Shown here piece after piece: positions 41,741-51,272 of a stretch of 64,000 bases of DNA; position 1 is the stretch's first letter; every line of letters begins with the position of its first letter. Source of the DNA: Sphaerisporangium corydalis (GTDB taxonomy: Bacteria; Actinomycetota; Actinomycetes; Streptosporangiales; Streptosporangiaceae). The notes beneath the pieces are model-generated. The model did not search any database. It was not told where the DNA came from and saw only the letters and a list, made by a program, of their open reading frames with translations. Position numbers and translations under genes: made by a program. The DNA is taken from the NCBI RefSeq assembly GCF_025506355.1, contig NZ_JANZYP010000048.1:17978-81977 (forward strand), read 5' to 3'.

Positions 41741-41824
41741 CCCGGCCGCCGGTGCGGTTCGCACCTGAACCCGGAAGCGAGGCGCCGATCATGATCCGAC
41801 CGCTGGTGCGGCTCGCGCACCTGG
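41717..41824. repeat. 54-bp tandem duplication at the dnaJ/cbpM junction
   Basis: Copies 41717-41770 and 41771-41824 both begin CCGGAAGCGAGGC and each contains an ATG followed by (C/T)CG(G/A)CCG, so the start codon of cbpM exists twice, at 41737 and 41791, 18 codons apart in the same frame. Divergence is modest, mostly at third positions. Confidence 0.9.
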
Positions 41825-42102
41825 ACATGGAGGGCTTCGCGCGGGCCACCGGGCTGCATCCCGAGTTGGTGCGCCGGCTGGTGGCGCTCGGGCTGATCGA
41901 GGCCTGGCGGGGCCCGGGGGGCGACCTGTGCTTCCCGCCCGACCAGGTCGCCGCCGCCGGCCGCCTGCAACGCCTGCACGCGGGGCTCGCCGTCAACTAC
42001 GCCTCCCTCGGCCTGGTGGCGGACCTCCTTGACCGCATCGCGGAGCTCGAGGCGGCTTTGCGTACCCGCTCCAGAACCACGAGAGGCGCGACATGGACCT
42101 GA
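41737..42102 (+). CDS. cbpM: MerR-like chaperone modulator CbpM
   Basis: A 121-aa protein (103 aa from the second start at 41791). The core [30 protein letters not shown] and the final [16 protein letters not shown] match the CbpM/MerR-like modulators that bind the J-domain of CbpA-type proteins and inhibit them. The first ATG overlaps the dnaJ stop (ATGA), while the second is its duplicated copy. The 3' end overlaps clpB by 10 bp. Confidence 0.85.
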   Translation: MTRPPVRFAPEPGSEAPIMIRPLVRLAHLDMEGFARATGLHPELVRRLVALGLIEAWRGPGGDLCFPPDQVAAAGRLQRLHAGLAVNYASLGLVADLLDRIAELEAALRTRSRTTRGATWT

Positions 42103-44711
42103 ACCGGTTGACGATGAAGTCACAGGAAGCCCTGCATGACGCGCAGACCGCGGCGATCCGCCACGGGCACACCGAGGTCGACGGCGAGCATCTCCTGCTG
42201 GCGCTGCTCGAACAGCCCGACGGGCTCGCCCCCCGCCTGCTGTCCGCGGCGGGCGGCGACCCGGACAAGCTCCGGCTGGAACTGGAGGCCGATCTCGGAC
42301 GGCGGCCCAAGGTCAGCGGCCCCGGCGCGGCCCCGGGCGAGGTCCACGTCACCCAGCGCCTGTCACGCTTGTTCGACACCGCCGACCAGGAGGCCAGGCG
42401 GCTCAAGGACGAGTACGTGTCGGTCGAGCACCTGCTACTGGCGATCATGGACGAGGGCACGGGCACCGAGGCGGGCCGGCTGATCCAGGGGCACGGGATG
42501 AGCCGCGAGCGGCTGCTGGAGGTGCTCACCCAGATCCGCGGCAACCAGCGCGTCACCTCCGCCACCCCCGAGGGCGCCTACGAGGCGCTGGAGAAGTACG
42601 GCGTCGACCTGGTCGCGTCGGCGCGGGCCGGCAAGCTGGACCCGGTCATCGGGCGGGACGCCGAGATCCGCAGGATCGTCCAGATCCTGTCCCGCAAGTC
42701 CAAGAACAACCCCGTCCTGATCGGCGACCCCGGGGTCGGCAAGACCGCGATCGTGGAGGGGCTCGCCCAGCGCATCACCAGGGGCGACGTGCCCGAAGGG
42801 CTCAAGGACAAGACGATCTTCAGCCTGGACATGGGCGCGCTGGTCGCGGGCGCGAAGTACCGAGGGGAGTTCGAGGAGCGGCTGAAGGCCGTGCTCACCG
42901 AGGTGCAGGCCTCCGAGGGGCGGATCCTGCTGTTCGTGGACGAGGTGCACAACGTCGTCGGCGCGGGCGCCGCCGAGGGGGCCATGGACGCCGGCAACAT
43001 GCTGAAGCCGATGCTCGCCCGCGGCGAGCTGCACCTCATCGGCGCGACCACGATCACCGAGTACCGCAAGCACATCGAGAAGGACGCCGCGCTGGAGCGC
43101 CGCTTCCAGCCGGTGTTCGTGGCGGAGCCCTCCGTCGAGGACGCGATCTCCATCCTGCGCGGCCTGCGGGAACGCCTGGAGGTGTTCCACGGCGTCACGA
43201 TCCAGGACGGCGCGGTCGTCGCCGCCGTCGTGCTGAGCCACCGGTACATCTCCGACCGGTTCCTGCCCGACAAGGCGATCGACCTGGTCGACGAGGCGTG
43301 CGCGATGCTACGCACCGAGATCGACTCGATGCCGGCCGAGCTGGACGAGCTCACGCGGCGCGTGACGCGGCTGGAGATCGAGGAGGCCGCGCTGGCCAAG
43401 GAGGACGACACGGCGAGCGCGCAGCGCCTTGAGACGCTGCGCAAGGAGCTGGCCGACCTGCGGGCCCAGGCCGACGCCATGCGGGCGCAGTGGGAGGCCG
43501 AGCGGCAGGCCCTGAAGAAGGTGCAGCAGCTCCGCCAGGAGATCGAGACGACGCGGCGCGACGCCGAGCTGGCCGAGCGCGGGTACGACCTGAACCGGGC
43601 CGCCGAGCTGACGCACGGCCTGCTCCCTGACCTCACGCGCAGGCTCGCCTCGGCCGAGGAGCAGCTCGAGGCCAAGCAGGGCGCGCACCGGCTGCTGCGC
43701 GAGGTGGTGACCGAGCACGAGATCGCGAACATCGTGTCCCGCTGGACCGGCATCCCGGTCAGCCGCCTCCAGGAGGGCGAGCGGCAGAAACTGCTGCGGC
43801 TGGACGAGATCCTGCACGAGCGGGTCATCGGCCAGGACCAGGCGGTCCAGGCGGTGGCCGACGCGATCATCCGCGCCCGTTCCGGCATCAAGGACCCGCG
43901 CCGCCCGATCGGCTCGTTCATCTTCCTCGGCCCGACGGGGGTGGGGAAGACCGAGCTGGCCAAGGCGCTGGCGCAGGCGCTGTTCGACACCGAGGAGAAC
44001 ATGGTCCGCGTCGACATGAGCGAGTACCAGGAGCGGCACACCGTCAGCCGGCTGGTCGGCGCGCCGCCCGGGTACGTCGGCTACGAGGAGGGCGGGCAGC
44101 TCACCGAGGCGGTGCGGCGCAAGCCGTACGCGGTCGTGCTGTTCGACGAGATGGAGAAGGCCCACGCCGACGTGTTCAACATCCTGCTCCAGGTGCTCGA
44201 CGACGGGCGGCTGACCGACGCCCAGGGCCGTACGGTCGACTTCCGCAACACCGTGATCATCATGACGTCGAACATCGGGTCGCAGTACCTGATGGACGGC
44301 GTGACCGCCGGCGGGGAGATCGAGCCGCAGGCGCGCGAGCGGGTCATGGGCGAGTTGCGCGCGCGCTTCCGGCCGGAGTTCCTCAACCGGGTGGACGACA
44401 CGGTGTTGTTCAAGCCGCTGACCGAGCCGGAGATCGAGCGGATCGTCTCCCTGATGTTCGACGACATCAGGGTCCGGCTGGCCGACCGTCTCATGTCCCT
44501 GGAGATCACCCCGGCGGCGTTGCGTCTCATCGCGGAGGCCGGGTTCGACCCGGCGTACGGAGCCCGGCCGCTGCGCCGGTACATCGCCCGCGAGGTCGAG
44601 ACGCGGGTCGCCCGCGCGCTGATCGCCGGGGACGTGCGCGAGGGGAGCGTCATCCTCGTGGACGCGTCCGGCGGCGAGCTGACCGTCACCTACCGGCGCC
44701 CGGAGGAGTGA
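42093..44711 (+). CDS. clpB: AAA+ disaggregase ClpB
   Basis: An 872-aa Hsp100. It has an N-terminal Clp-N domain ([18 protein letters not shown]), NBD1 with Walker A GDPGVGKT, a coiled-coil M-domain (about 400-530) and NBD2 with [14 protein letters not shown] and [10 protein letters not shown]. The M-domain identifies ClpB rather than ClpA/C. It is the fifth gene of the chaperone operon and works with DnaK-DnaJ-GrpE to rescue aggregates. Confidence 0.95.
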   Translation: MDLNRLTMKSQEALHDAQTAAIRHGHTEVDGEHLLLALLEQPDGLAPRLLSAAGGDPDKLRLELEADLGRRPKVSGPGAAPGEVHVTQRLSRLFDTADQEARRLKDEYVSVEHLLLAIMDEGTGTEAGRLIQGHGMSRERLLEVLTQIRGNQRVTSATPEGAYEALEKYGVDLVASARAGKLDPVIGRDAEIRRIVQILSRKSKNNPVLIGDPGVGKTAIVEGLAQRITRGDVPEGLKDKTIFSLDMGALVAGAKYRGEFEERLKAVLTEVQASEGRILLFVDEVHNVVGAGAAEGAMDAGNMLKPMLARGELHLIGATTITEYRKHIEKDAALERRFQPVFVAEPSVEDAISILRGLRERLEVFHGVTIQDGAVVAAVVLSHRYISDRFLPDKAIDLVDEACAMLRTEIDSMPAELDELTRRVTRLEIEEAALAKEDDTASAQRLETLRKELADLRAQADAMRAQWEAERQALKKVQQLRQEIETTRRDAELAERGYDLNRAAELTHGLLPDLTRRLASAEEQLEAKQGAHRLLREVVTEHEIANIVSRWTGIPVSRLQEGERQKLLRLDEILHERVIGQDQAVQAVADAIIRARSGIKDPRRPIGSFIFLGPTGVGKTELAKALAQALFDTEENMVRVDMSEYQERHTVSRLVGAPPGYVGYEEGGQLTEAVRRKPYAVVLFDEMEKAHADVFNILLQVLDDGRLTDAQGRTVDFRNTVIIMTSNIGSQYLMDGVTAGGEIEPQARERVMGELRARFRPEFLNRVDDTVLFKPLTEPEIERIVSLMFDDIRVRLADRLMSLEITPAALRLIAEAGFDPAYGARPLRRYIAREVETRVARALIAGDVREGSVILVDASGGELTVTYRRPEE

Positions 44712-44714
44712 GCG

Positions 44715-44795
44715 ATGCCCGCCGAGGTCACGGCGGCGGTCACGGCGGGCGCGGTGGTGACGCGGGAAGGGGGCGGTGGTGCGCTGGCCCGCTGA
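44715..44795 (+). CDS. Possible 26-aa small ORF between clpB and the oxidoreductase
   Basis: ATG 44715 has a GGAGGAGTGAG site 5-15 bases upstream (inside the clpB end) and runs 27 codons to TGA 44793-44795, overlapping the next gene's start. The peptide is Ala/Val/Gly-rich (MPAEVTAAVTAGAVVT). It may only couple translation. Weak call. Confidence 0.25.
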   Translation: MPAEVTAAVTAGAVVTREGGGGALAR

Positions 44796-46449
44796 CCTCA
44801 CCGAGACGCCGGACCTGCGGGGCGCCTACCCCCGGCTGAGCGAGCCGCAGATCCGTGCGCTGTCGCTGCACGGCTCCCGGCGCCCGGCCCATCCAGGCGA
44901 CGTCCTGTTCGGCGAGGGCGACCCGTGCACCTGCTTCTTCGTGGTCCTGGCCGGCAAGGTCGCGACGATCAAGGGGTACGGGCTGGAGGACCAGGTGATC
45001 AGCGTCCACGGCGCGGGCCGGTTCCTGGGTGACCTCAACGTGCTCACCGGCCAGGCGGGCTTCCTCACCGCCGTGGTGGCCGAGGAGGGGGAGGTGCTCG
45101 CCGTGCCCGCCGACGAGCTGCGCCGGATGGTCACCGGGGACCCGTCGCTGGGCGATCTGGTGCTGCACGCCTACCTCGTCCGCCGCTCGCGCCTCATCGG
45201 GCTGGGCGCGGGCTTCCACATCGTCGGCTCCCGCTACTCGCCGGACGCCCGCCGGCTGCGCGAGTTCGCGTCGCGGAACCGGCTGCCCCACCAGTGGGTC
45301 GACCTGGAGCGGGACAAGGACGTCGAGCACTTCCTGCGGCGGATGGGCGTCACCCCGCAGGAGACGCCGGTCGTGATCTGGCACGGCTCGACCGTCCTGC
45401 GCAATCCGACCAACGCCGAGCTGGCCTGGGCCATCGGCCTCTCCGCGCCCCAGAGACGGCGCACCGAATGCGACCTGCTCGTCATCGGGGCCGGGCCCGC
45501 CGGGCTGGCGGCCGGGGTGTACGGCGCGTCGGAGGGCATGTCGACGATCGTCCTCGACGGGGTGGCGGCCGGCGGCCAGGCGGGCACCTCCTCGCTGATC
45601 GAGAACTACCTCGGCTTCCCCAGCGGGATCTCCGGCGGGGAGCTGGCCGAACGGGCCGTGCTCCAGGCGGGCAAGTTCGGGGCGCGGTTCCGCGTCCCGG
45701 CGGAGGCGTGCGCGCTCCAGGCGCAGGTGAACGATCTCGCCGTCACCGTGAAGGAGGGTTCGGTGATCCACGCGCGCTCGCTCGTCATCGCCACCGGCGT
45801 CCGCTACCGGCGGCTCGACGTGCCGAACCTGGCCCGGCTCGAACCGGCGAGCGTCTTCTACGCGGCGACCCCGTTCGAGGCCGACCTGTGCCGGCAGGAC
45901 CCGATCGTCATCGTCGGCGGGGGCAACTCGGCCGGCCAGGCCGCCCTGTTCCTCTCCGGGCACGCCGCCTGGGTCGGCCTGGTCGTGCACGAGGACGACC
46001 TGTCGGTGAACATGTCCCGCTACCTGACGGCCCAGATCGAGCGGCACCCGCGCATCCAGGTCATGGTGAGCACCGAGGTCAGGGAACTCGCCGGGCAGGA
46101 GACGCTCGAAGCGGTCGTGGTCGAGGACCGCACCACCGGCAGGCGGTCGGCGATGGAGGCCCGCGCGTTGTTCGTCTTCATCGGCGCGGAGCCGTGCACC
46201 GGCTGGCTGGCCGGCGCGCTCGCGCTCGACCCCCGGGGTTACATCCTGACCGGCGCGGACGCCGCACGCTCCGGCATGCCCGGCGTCCCCGGCGCCCCGG
46301 GCCGGCCGTTCCCGCTGGAGACCAGCAGGGCGGGCGTGTTCGCGGCCGGAGACGTGCGCAACGGGTCGATCAAACGGGTCGCGTCGGCGGTCGGCGAGGG
46401 CACGATGGCGGTGCGGCTGGCCCACGACCATCTCGAAACGGGTGGCTGA
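44776..46449 (+). CDS. cNMP-binding domain / thioredoxin-reductase-like flavoprotein
   Basis: 557 aa in three parts: a cyclic-nucleotide-binding domain (about 25-140, GDVLFGEGDPCTCFFVVLAG), a thioredoxin/glutaredoxin-like segment (about 150-220, FASRNRLPHQWVDLERD) and a two-fold pyridine nucleotide-disulfide oxidoreductase (IGAGPAGLAAGVYGASEG near 233, VGGGNSAGQAALFLSGHA near 378). The reactive CxxC of true thioredoxin reductases is not seen; the region reads YAATPFEADLC. Start GTG 44776 or 44779. Its place behind clpB suggests a redox role in the stress response, but the reaction is unknown. Confidence 0.85.
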   Translation: MVRWPADLTETPDLRGAYPRLSEPQIRALSLHGSRRPAHPGDVLFGEGDPCTCFFVVLAGKVATIKGYGLEDQVISVHGAGRFLGDLNVLTGQAGFLTAVVAEEGEVLAVPADELRRMVTGDPSLGDLVLHAYLVRRSRLIGLGAGFHIVGSRYSPDARRLREFASRNRLPHQWVDLERDKDVEHFLRRMGVTPQETPVVIWHGSTVLRNPTNAELAWAIGLSAPQRRRTECDLLVIGAGPAGLAAGVYGASEGMSTIVLDGVAAGGQAGTSSLIENYLGFPSGISGGELAERAVLQAGKFGARFRVPAEACALQAQVNDLAVTVKEGSVIHARSLVIATGVRYRRLDVPNLARLEPASVFYAATPFEADLCRQDPIVIVGGGNSAGQAALFLSGHAAWVGLVVHEDDLSVNMSRYLTAQIERHPRIQVMVSTEVRELAGQETLEAVVVEDRTTGRRSAMEARALFVFIGAEPCTGWLAGALALDPRGYILTGADAARSGMPGVPGAPGRPFPLETSRAGVFAAGDVRNGSIKRVASAVGEGTMAVRLAHDHLETGG

Positions 46450-46550
46450 GCCCGCGCCGCGGGCTTCCCGGGCACGCCGCCGGGAAGCACGACGACCACG
46501 CCGCCGGCACCTTCCCGGGGTCAAGGGGCAGGACGCCGGACCTTCCCGGG

Positions 46551-47555
46551 TCAGGGGCCCCAGGCGGCGCCGATGCCGGCGCCGGCGCGGACCGAGGCGG
46601 GGATCGAGGCGGGGGCGTCGACGGTGTAGGGGTAGTAGGTGCGCGGTTCGGTCACGGTGCCGGAGGTCTCCGGGGTGCCCGAGCCCACGAAGATGTTGTT
46701 CCGCTGCACAGCGCGGCCGGGGCCGCTGTCGGCGTAGCCGCTCGCCGAGTACAGCGGGAAGGGCACGTTCTCGAAGTAGTTGCCCTCGACGAGCACGCCG
46801 GCGTTCTCGGTCGAGGCGACGGCGTACAGCTCGTTGGCCAGGAAGTAGTTGTTGTACACGTGCACCGGCTCGCCGAACCGGACGCGCGGGTGCCGCTGGC
46901 GGCTGTGGTCGAAGAAGTTGTGGTGGATGGTCACCTTCAGGTGGCCGACGTCGCTGGACGCGCCGTCCGAGTGGCTGATCAGCATGCTCTTGTCGGAGTG
47001 GTCGAAGTGGTTCCACGACACCGTCACATAGTCGGAGGCGCGGACGATGTCGACCGACCCGTCCACGGCGCCGGAGAAGGTGTTGTGGTCGATCCAGATG
47101 TGGTGGGACTCCTGCCCGATGTTGACCGCGTCGTCCTCGGCGTCGGTGAAGCGGATGTTGCGCACGATCACGTTGGAGGACCGGTAGAAGTCCAGGCCGC
47201 CGCCGGTGATGTGGCCCGAGGTGCCGACGCCGATGACGGTCTTGTTCGGGCGCACGCCCTGCTTGCTGGTGATGGCGAACGTGCCCGCCACCTGGATGAT
47301 CAGGGTCTCCTTGCTGTCGATGTAGTCGAGGAACTGGTCGGCGCTGGTGGGGGTGACCGTACGGCCGCCCGCGCCGCCGGTGGTGCCGTTCAGGCCGAGG
47401 GCGTTCACCGACGCGAAGCCGATGGGTGAGCCGATCGCGGCGGCCCGCGCCGGGGTGGCGCGGCCGAGCAGGGCGCCGCCCAGCGCGGTGGAGGCGGTGC
47501 CGGCCAGGAAGGCGCGCCGCCGCAGGAGGGGGCGGTCGCCGGAGGCGGAGGACAT
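46551..47555 (-). CDS. Secreted pectate lyase (PL1), Tat substrate
   Basis: 334 aa with a twin-arginine signal (LRRRAFLAGTASTALGGALLG). The right-handed beta-helix has PL1 motifs HHIWIDHNTFSG and RQRHPRVRFGEPVHVYNNY. PL1 enzymes cleave polygalacturonate by beta-elimination with Ca2+. It is about half identical by eye to its upstream neighbour and shares the IGFASVNALG-NGTTGGAGG start, so the two are tandem paralogues, 43 bp apart in one transcript. Confidence 0.92.
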   Translation of the reverse strand: MSSASGDRPLLRRRAFLAGTASTALGGALLGRATPARAAAIGSPIGFASVNALGLNGTTGGAGGRTVTPTSADQFLDYIDSKETLIIQVAGTFAITSKQGVRPNKTVIGVGTSGHITGGGLDFYRSSNVIVRNIRFTDAEDDAVNIGQESHHIWIDHNTFSGAVDGSVDIVRASDYVTVSWNHFDHSDKSMLISHSDGASSDVGHLKVTIHHNFFDHSRQRHPRVRFGEPVHVYNNYFLANELYAVASTENAGVLVEGNYFENVPFPLYSASGYADSGPGRAVQRNNIFVGSGTPETSGTVTEPRTYYPYTVDAPASIPASVRAGAGIGAAWGP

Positions 47556-47598
47556 GATGGCTGCCTTTCGCTCGAAGGTGCGGGTGGGGTTACGGCGG

Positions 47599-48621
47599 TC
47601 AGAGGCCGACCTTTCCGACGCCGCTCCCGGACTGGACGATCGAGGGCACGCTGTCGACGGCGTCCAGCGTGTACGGGTAGTACGTGCGCGGTTCGACGAC
47701 CGTGCCGGCCGTCTGCGGGACGCCGGAGCCGACGTAGCGGTTGCCGCGCTCGACGACCCGGCCGGGGCCGCTCTTGTCGTAGCCGACGTAGATCGGGTAT
47801 GCGACGTTCTGGAAGTAGTTGCCCTCGACGAGCACGCCGGCGTTCTCCGTGGACGCGACGCCGTACAGGGCGTTGTCCCGGTAGTAGTTGTTGAAGACGT
47901 GGACCGGGTCGGCGAAACGCACCCGGGGGTGGCGCTGGGCGGTGCCGTCGAAGAAGTTGTGGTGGTAGGTGACGCGCAGCTTGCCGATGTCGGCCGTGTA
48001 GGTGTCGGAGTGGCCGAGCAGTGTGGTCTTGCTGTGGTCGTGGAAGTGGTTCCAGGACACGGTGACGAAGTCGGACTCCCGCTTGATGTCGAGGAGCCCG
48101 TCGAACCCGTTGGACAGGTCGTTGTGGTCGATCCACACGTGGTGCGCCTTGTTGGTGACGCTGATCGAGTCGTCGGAGGCGTCGGTGAACGTGATGTTGC
48201 GGATGATCACGTTGTTGCCCGGCCGGGTGGTGGAGCCCAGTTGCAGGCCGCCTCCGGTGATCTCGGCCGTGGAGCCCACGCCGAGGATGCTCTTGTCGGC
48301 GACCACGGTCAGCATGTCGTCCACCTGGACGCGGCCGGAGAGCCGGATGACGTAGGGACCCTTGCGTCCCACGTAGTCGGCCAGCGCGGCCCCGGTGGTG
48401 ACGGTGACGGTGGGACCGCCCGCGCCGCCGGTGGTGCCGTTGGTGCCCAGGGCGTTCACCGAGGCGAAGCCGATCGGGGTGCTCTCGAAGGCGGCGGCCG
48501 CCTCCGTCCTTCCTGGGGCGTCCTTCCCCGCGAGCACGACGTCCTGCGGGACGGCGAACGCGGTGGCGGAGAGCGCGGCGACGGCGATGATCGAGCGCCT
48601 CGCGCGGTGACAGGTGGTCAT
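47599..48621 (-). CDS. Secreted pectate lyase (PL1), paralogue
   Basis: 340 aa with a conventional signal peptide (RRSIIAVAALSATAFAVP), in contrast to the Tat signal of its partner. PL1 motifs HHVWIDHNDLSN and AQRHPRVRFADPVHVFNNYY are present. The start ATG 48621 follows GAGGAAG; the frame is open upstream to 48945 without secretion features. It is first in the two-gene operon. Use of two export routes for paralogous lyases is notable. Confidence 0.92.
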   Translation of the reverse strand: MTTCHRARRSIIAVAALSATAFAVPQDVVLAGKDAPGRTEAAAAFESTPIGFASVNALGTNGTTGGAGGPTVTVTTGAALADYVGRKGPYVIRLSGRVQVDDMLTVVADKSILGVGSTAEITGGGLQLGSTTRPGNNVIIRNITFTDASDDSISVTNKAHHVWIDHNDLSNGFDGLLDIKRESDFVTVSWNHFHDHSKTTLLGHSDTYTADIGKLRVTYHHNFFDGTAQRHPRVRFADPVHVFNNYYRDNALYGVASTENAGVLVEGNYFQNVAYPIYVGYDKSGPGRVVERGNRYVGSGVPQTAGTVVEPRTYYPYTLDAVDSVPSIVQSGSGVGKVGL

Positions 48622-49246
48622 CGTCTTCCTCGATCCAGACGGCGGAACGGCCGGGCCGGGAACATGGAGAAGAACGGCCCGCCGCCGACGTGAATCGCCG
48701 CCGCCCGGTGGACCTTTCCCGCCGCACGGCCTTTTCGGCGCGCGGTGCGGGCGAAATTCCGTCCCGGATGGCCGAAGGTAGGTTAACAACCTGTGAGTGT
48801 CAATGGTCAGGACGGCCGGGAAAATTCTGGAGAATCCGGCCGTTCCACCGGACGCCGGACATAAAGCCTGTCTGTACTGCGGATATGTGGCCGATCTCCC
48901 GCCTCGAAGCCGTCGTTCCGGCCGCGTGATATCGCTCTCCGGCATTCGCCTATCTGAACGGTTTCATATCCGTGAACCGCACGTCCTGCCGGGCCGGTAA
49001 ATCCGTTCACGTGGCTGAACGCGGTCACACTCGTGAACGCGCGGACGGCCGGGCGGTGCATTTCCCGGAAAGCCGCGCAGCCCGGCGGAATTACGCTTCC
49101 GACCGGAAATCCAGCCGCCCGGCCCCCGGGCGTCCGGACGCGCACGCCGGCCTCGCCCGATGCCCAACGGCTCTCGAAACGGCTCGGGACGCCGTCGCTC
49201 CGGTACGTTGGGGACGGTGAACGATCATGCGGGAGTCGGGGGGCCG
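48622..49246. promoter_or_regulatory. 625-bp divergent spacer between pectate lyases and lytic transglycosylase
   Basis: No gene is recognised. It contains an AGGTT-AAC-AACCT palindrome at 48780-48792, about 160 bp upstream of the lyase start, and a cluster of GTGAAC-type half-sites between 48955 and 49039, including an inverted pair CGTTCAC (49004-49010) and GTGAACG (49033-49039). These could be operators for plant-polymer-responsive regulation. The binding protein is unknown. Confidence 0.35.
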
Positions 49247-50182
49247 ATGCGGTCACGCTGGAGGCCGGTGGTCGCGTCGCTCGCCGGCCTGGCGGTCGCG
49301 CTCTCGGGTTGCGCCGGTACCAGGGATGCCGCCGCGCCGGCCCCGGACCGTACGGCGACCCGGCCGGCCTCGGACCAGACGGCGACGCCCGCGAGGAAGC
49401 CCGCCAGGAAGACACCCGCGCCGCCCAGCCCGGACTCGGCGATCCCCACCGACCCGTCGCGGCTGGCCGACGCACTCACCGGCGCCACCGACGGCCTCCG
49501 GCGCGCCACCGACGACTGGTTACGCGACGGGGACCCCGCGAAGGGGACCCCTCCTGAGCCGATGGTGCTGCTGGCCCTGCGGCAGCAGCGCATCTACCGC
49601 TATCTGGTCCGCAACCCGAAGGTCGCCTCCCGCACCTTCGCCCTGCTGCCGAAGGCCCTGGCCGGACCGGCGAAGGACAACGTGAAAGCCGGGCGCGGGC
49701 TGCTGTCCCTCGTCCGGCCCATCAGTGGGGCGGCCAAGTTCCGCGTCCGGCCGCCCGAACCCGCCGACGCCCTGCTCGCCCACTTCCGGCGCGCCGAACG
49801 CCGGTTCGGCGTCGAGTGGGAGGTGCTGGCGGCGGTGATGTTCGTCGAGACCAAGTTCGGCCGCGTCAGGTCGCCCAGCTACACCGGCGCCAAGGGGCCC
49901 ATGCAGTTCATGCCGGGTACGTGGGCCGCCTACGGGATGGGCGGCGACATCCTCGACACCGGGGACGCGATGCTCGCCGCGGCCAACTACCTGCACGCGT
50001 CGGGGGCGCCGCGCGACTACCGGCGCGCGCTGTTCGCCTACAACCACTCCACGGCCTACGTCGACGCGGTACTGCTGCACGCGCGCCAGATGAGGCGGGA
50101 CATCCGCAACTACTACGGCTACTACAACTGGCAGGTGTTCGTGGTCACCACCCACGGCGACCGCCGCCTCACCGGCCCCTGA
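49247..50182 (+). CDS. Lipoprotein lytic transglycosylase (SLT domain)
   Basis: 311 aa. An N-terminal signal with lipobox LSGC (VASLAGLAVALSGCAG) gives a membrane-anchored lipoprotein. A Thr/Pro/Lys-rich linker and a helical domain lead to the SLT fold with catalytic Glu201 (AAVMFVETKFG) and GAKGPMQFMPGTWAAYG. It cleaves peptidoglycan glycan strands to 1,6-anhydro ends. ATG 49247 is chosen so that the signal peptide has normal length; GTG 49217 is in frame upstream. Confidence 0.9.
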   Translation: MRSRWRPVVASLAGLAVALSGCAGTRDAAAPAPDRTATRPASDQTATPARKPARKTPAPPSPDSAIPTDPSRLADALTGATDGLRRATDDWLRDGDPAKGTPPEPMVLLALRQQRIYRYLVRNPKVASRTFALLPKALAGPAKDNVKAGRGLLSLVRPISGAAKFRVRPPEPADALLAHFRRAERRFGVEWEVLAAVMFVETKFGRVRSPSYTGAKGPMQFMPGTWAAYGMGGDILDTGDAMLAAANYLHASGAPRDYRRALFAYNHSTAYVDAVLLHARQMRRDIRNYYGYYNWQVFVVTTHGDRRLTGP

Positions 50183-50314
50183 CCCGACGCCGCCTCACCG
50201 CACCCTGAACCGTCCACGTCCTCCCGGCGGGAAGCGCTGACACAGGTGGAACGGTGATGGAACGCCTTCTTCGTGAGACCCGGTATCTGGGAAGCGAAGG
50301 GACGTCAGGCGAAC

Positions 50315-51088
50315 ATGAGTACGCACCCATGTTTGAGGCTTGTAGGCACGTTCGGAGTGAACCGGGACGGCAGTGTCCTGCCCCACGTCGAGGTGGGCAG
50401 CCGGAAGGCGCGGCTGCTGCTCACGCTCCTGGCCGTCGAGCGGGGACGCCTGGTCCCCGCCGGCCGCGTCGCCGAGGTGCTGTGGGGGGACGATCCACCA
50501 CGCCGGCCGGACGAGAACATGGCCACGCTGGTCAGCCGCCTGCGTTCGAGGCTCGGCCGGCACATCGTGGAGGGCGGCCGGAGCGGATACCGGCTCGGTG
50601 ACACGGTGTCGGTGGACCTGCACCTCGCCGCCGGGCTGGCCGGGGTGGCGGAGAGGTCGCTGGTGCGACGGGACTCCGAGGCGGCCCGTGGCGCCGCGCA
50701 GCAGGTCCTCGCCATGCTCGAACGCGCCGGGGTCCTGGACGACGAACCGGGGGCGCTGTGGGCCGAACCGGCGCGCACCCTGCAGACCGAGTCGCTGCGC
50801 AGGGCGCGCCACGTCGCCGCCGAGGCGGCGCTGCGCGACGGCGAGCCGGTCATGGCCCGGCCCCCCGCGGAGGCGGCCCTGCGCGCCGACCCGATGGACG
50901 AGATCGCGTGCCGCCTGCTCATGCGGACCTACACCGCGCTCGGGGAGCCGGGACGCGCCCTGGCCACGTACGAGGGGCTGCGGGCCATGCTGACGGAGGA
51001 GTTCGGCGTCGACCCCTCCCACGCCACGCGCGACCTGCACCTGGCGATCCTCCAGGAACGCGTCCTCACGCCGTCCAGCGGGTGGTGA
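50315..51088 (+). CDS. SARP-family pathway activator
   Basis: 257 aa with an N-terminal OmpR-like winged helix (LRLVGTFGVNRDGS, KARLLLTLLAVERGRLVPA, EVLWGDDPPRRPDENM) and a bacterial transcriptional activation domain (about 105-245, ending LTEEFGVDPSHATRDLHLAI). There is no NB-ARC or TPR extension, so it is a small SARP like ActII-ORF4. Such proteins switch on adjacent antibiotic clusters by binding heptamer direct repeats, and matching repeats lie just downstream. Confidence 0.9.
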   Translation: MSTHPCLRLVGTFGVNRDGSVLPHVEVGSRKARLLLTLLAVERGRLVPAGRVAEVLWGDDPPRRPDENMATLVSRLRSRLGRHIVEGGRSGYRLGDTVSVDLHLAAGLAGVAERSLVRRDSEAARGAAQQVLAMLERAGVLDDEPGALWAEPARTLQTESLRRARHVAAEAALRDGEPVMARPPAEAALRADPMDEIACRLLMRTYTALGEPGRALATYEGLRAMLTEEFGVDPSHATRDLHLAILQERVLTPSSGW

Positions 51089-51127
51089 CCCCGGTCCGCG
51101 AGCGCGACCGGGTGCCGGCCGGTGGAA

Positions 51128-51215
51128 CTGCAACGCCACTGCAATTCACCGGCCATCCAGCGGGAACGGACCCGTTCACCGGAACGCGGCGGTGGTGTTG
51201 CAATGCGGCTGCAAT
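51128..51215 (+). promoter_or_regulatory. SARP-box-like direct repeats upstream of the thioesterase
   Basis: Two pairs of heptamers have exact 11-bp spacing: CTGCAAC (51128) with CTGCAAT (51139), and TTGCAAT (51198) with CTGCAAT (51209). Seven-base repeats at 11-bp periodicity are the recognised layout of SARP binding sites. They lie between the SARP gene and the first biosynthetic gene (start 51273). Confidence 0.65.
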
Positions 51216-51272
51216 CGGGTGGTGCATTCTGGGGTTGACAGGAAATCACGTGGAAAGGCGGACCGGCACGTC

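Noticed and set aside
38138..41764. 1208-codon open frame antisense to dnaK-grpE-dnaJ
   Set aside because: It mirrors the codon structure of the chaperone genes and lacks any motif or plausible ribosome site.
51235..51240. TTGACA as a -35 box for the thioesterase promoter
   Set aside because: No plausible -10 follows at 16-19 bp, and SARP-dependent promoters usually lack a good -35. It was not annotated.
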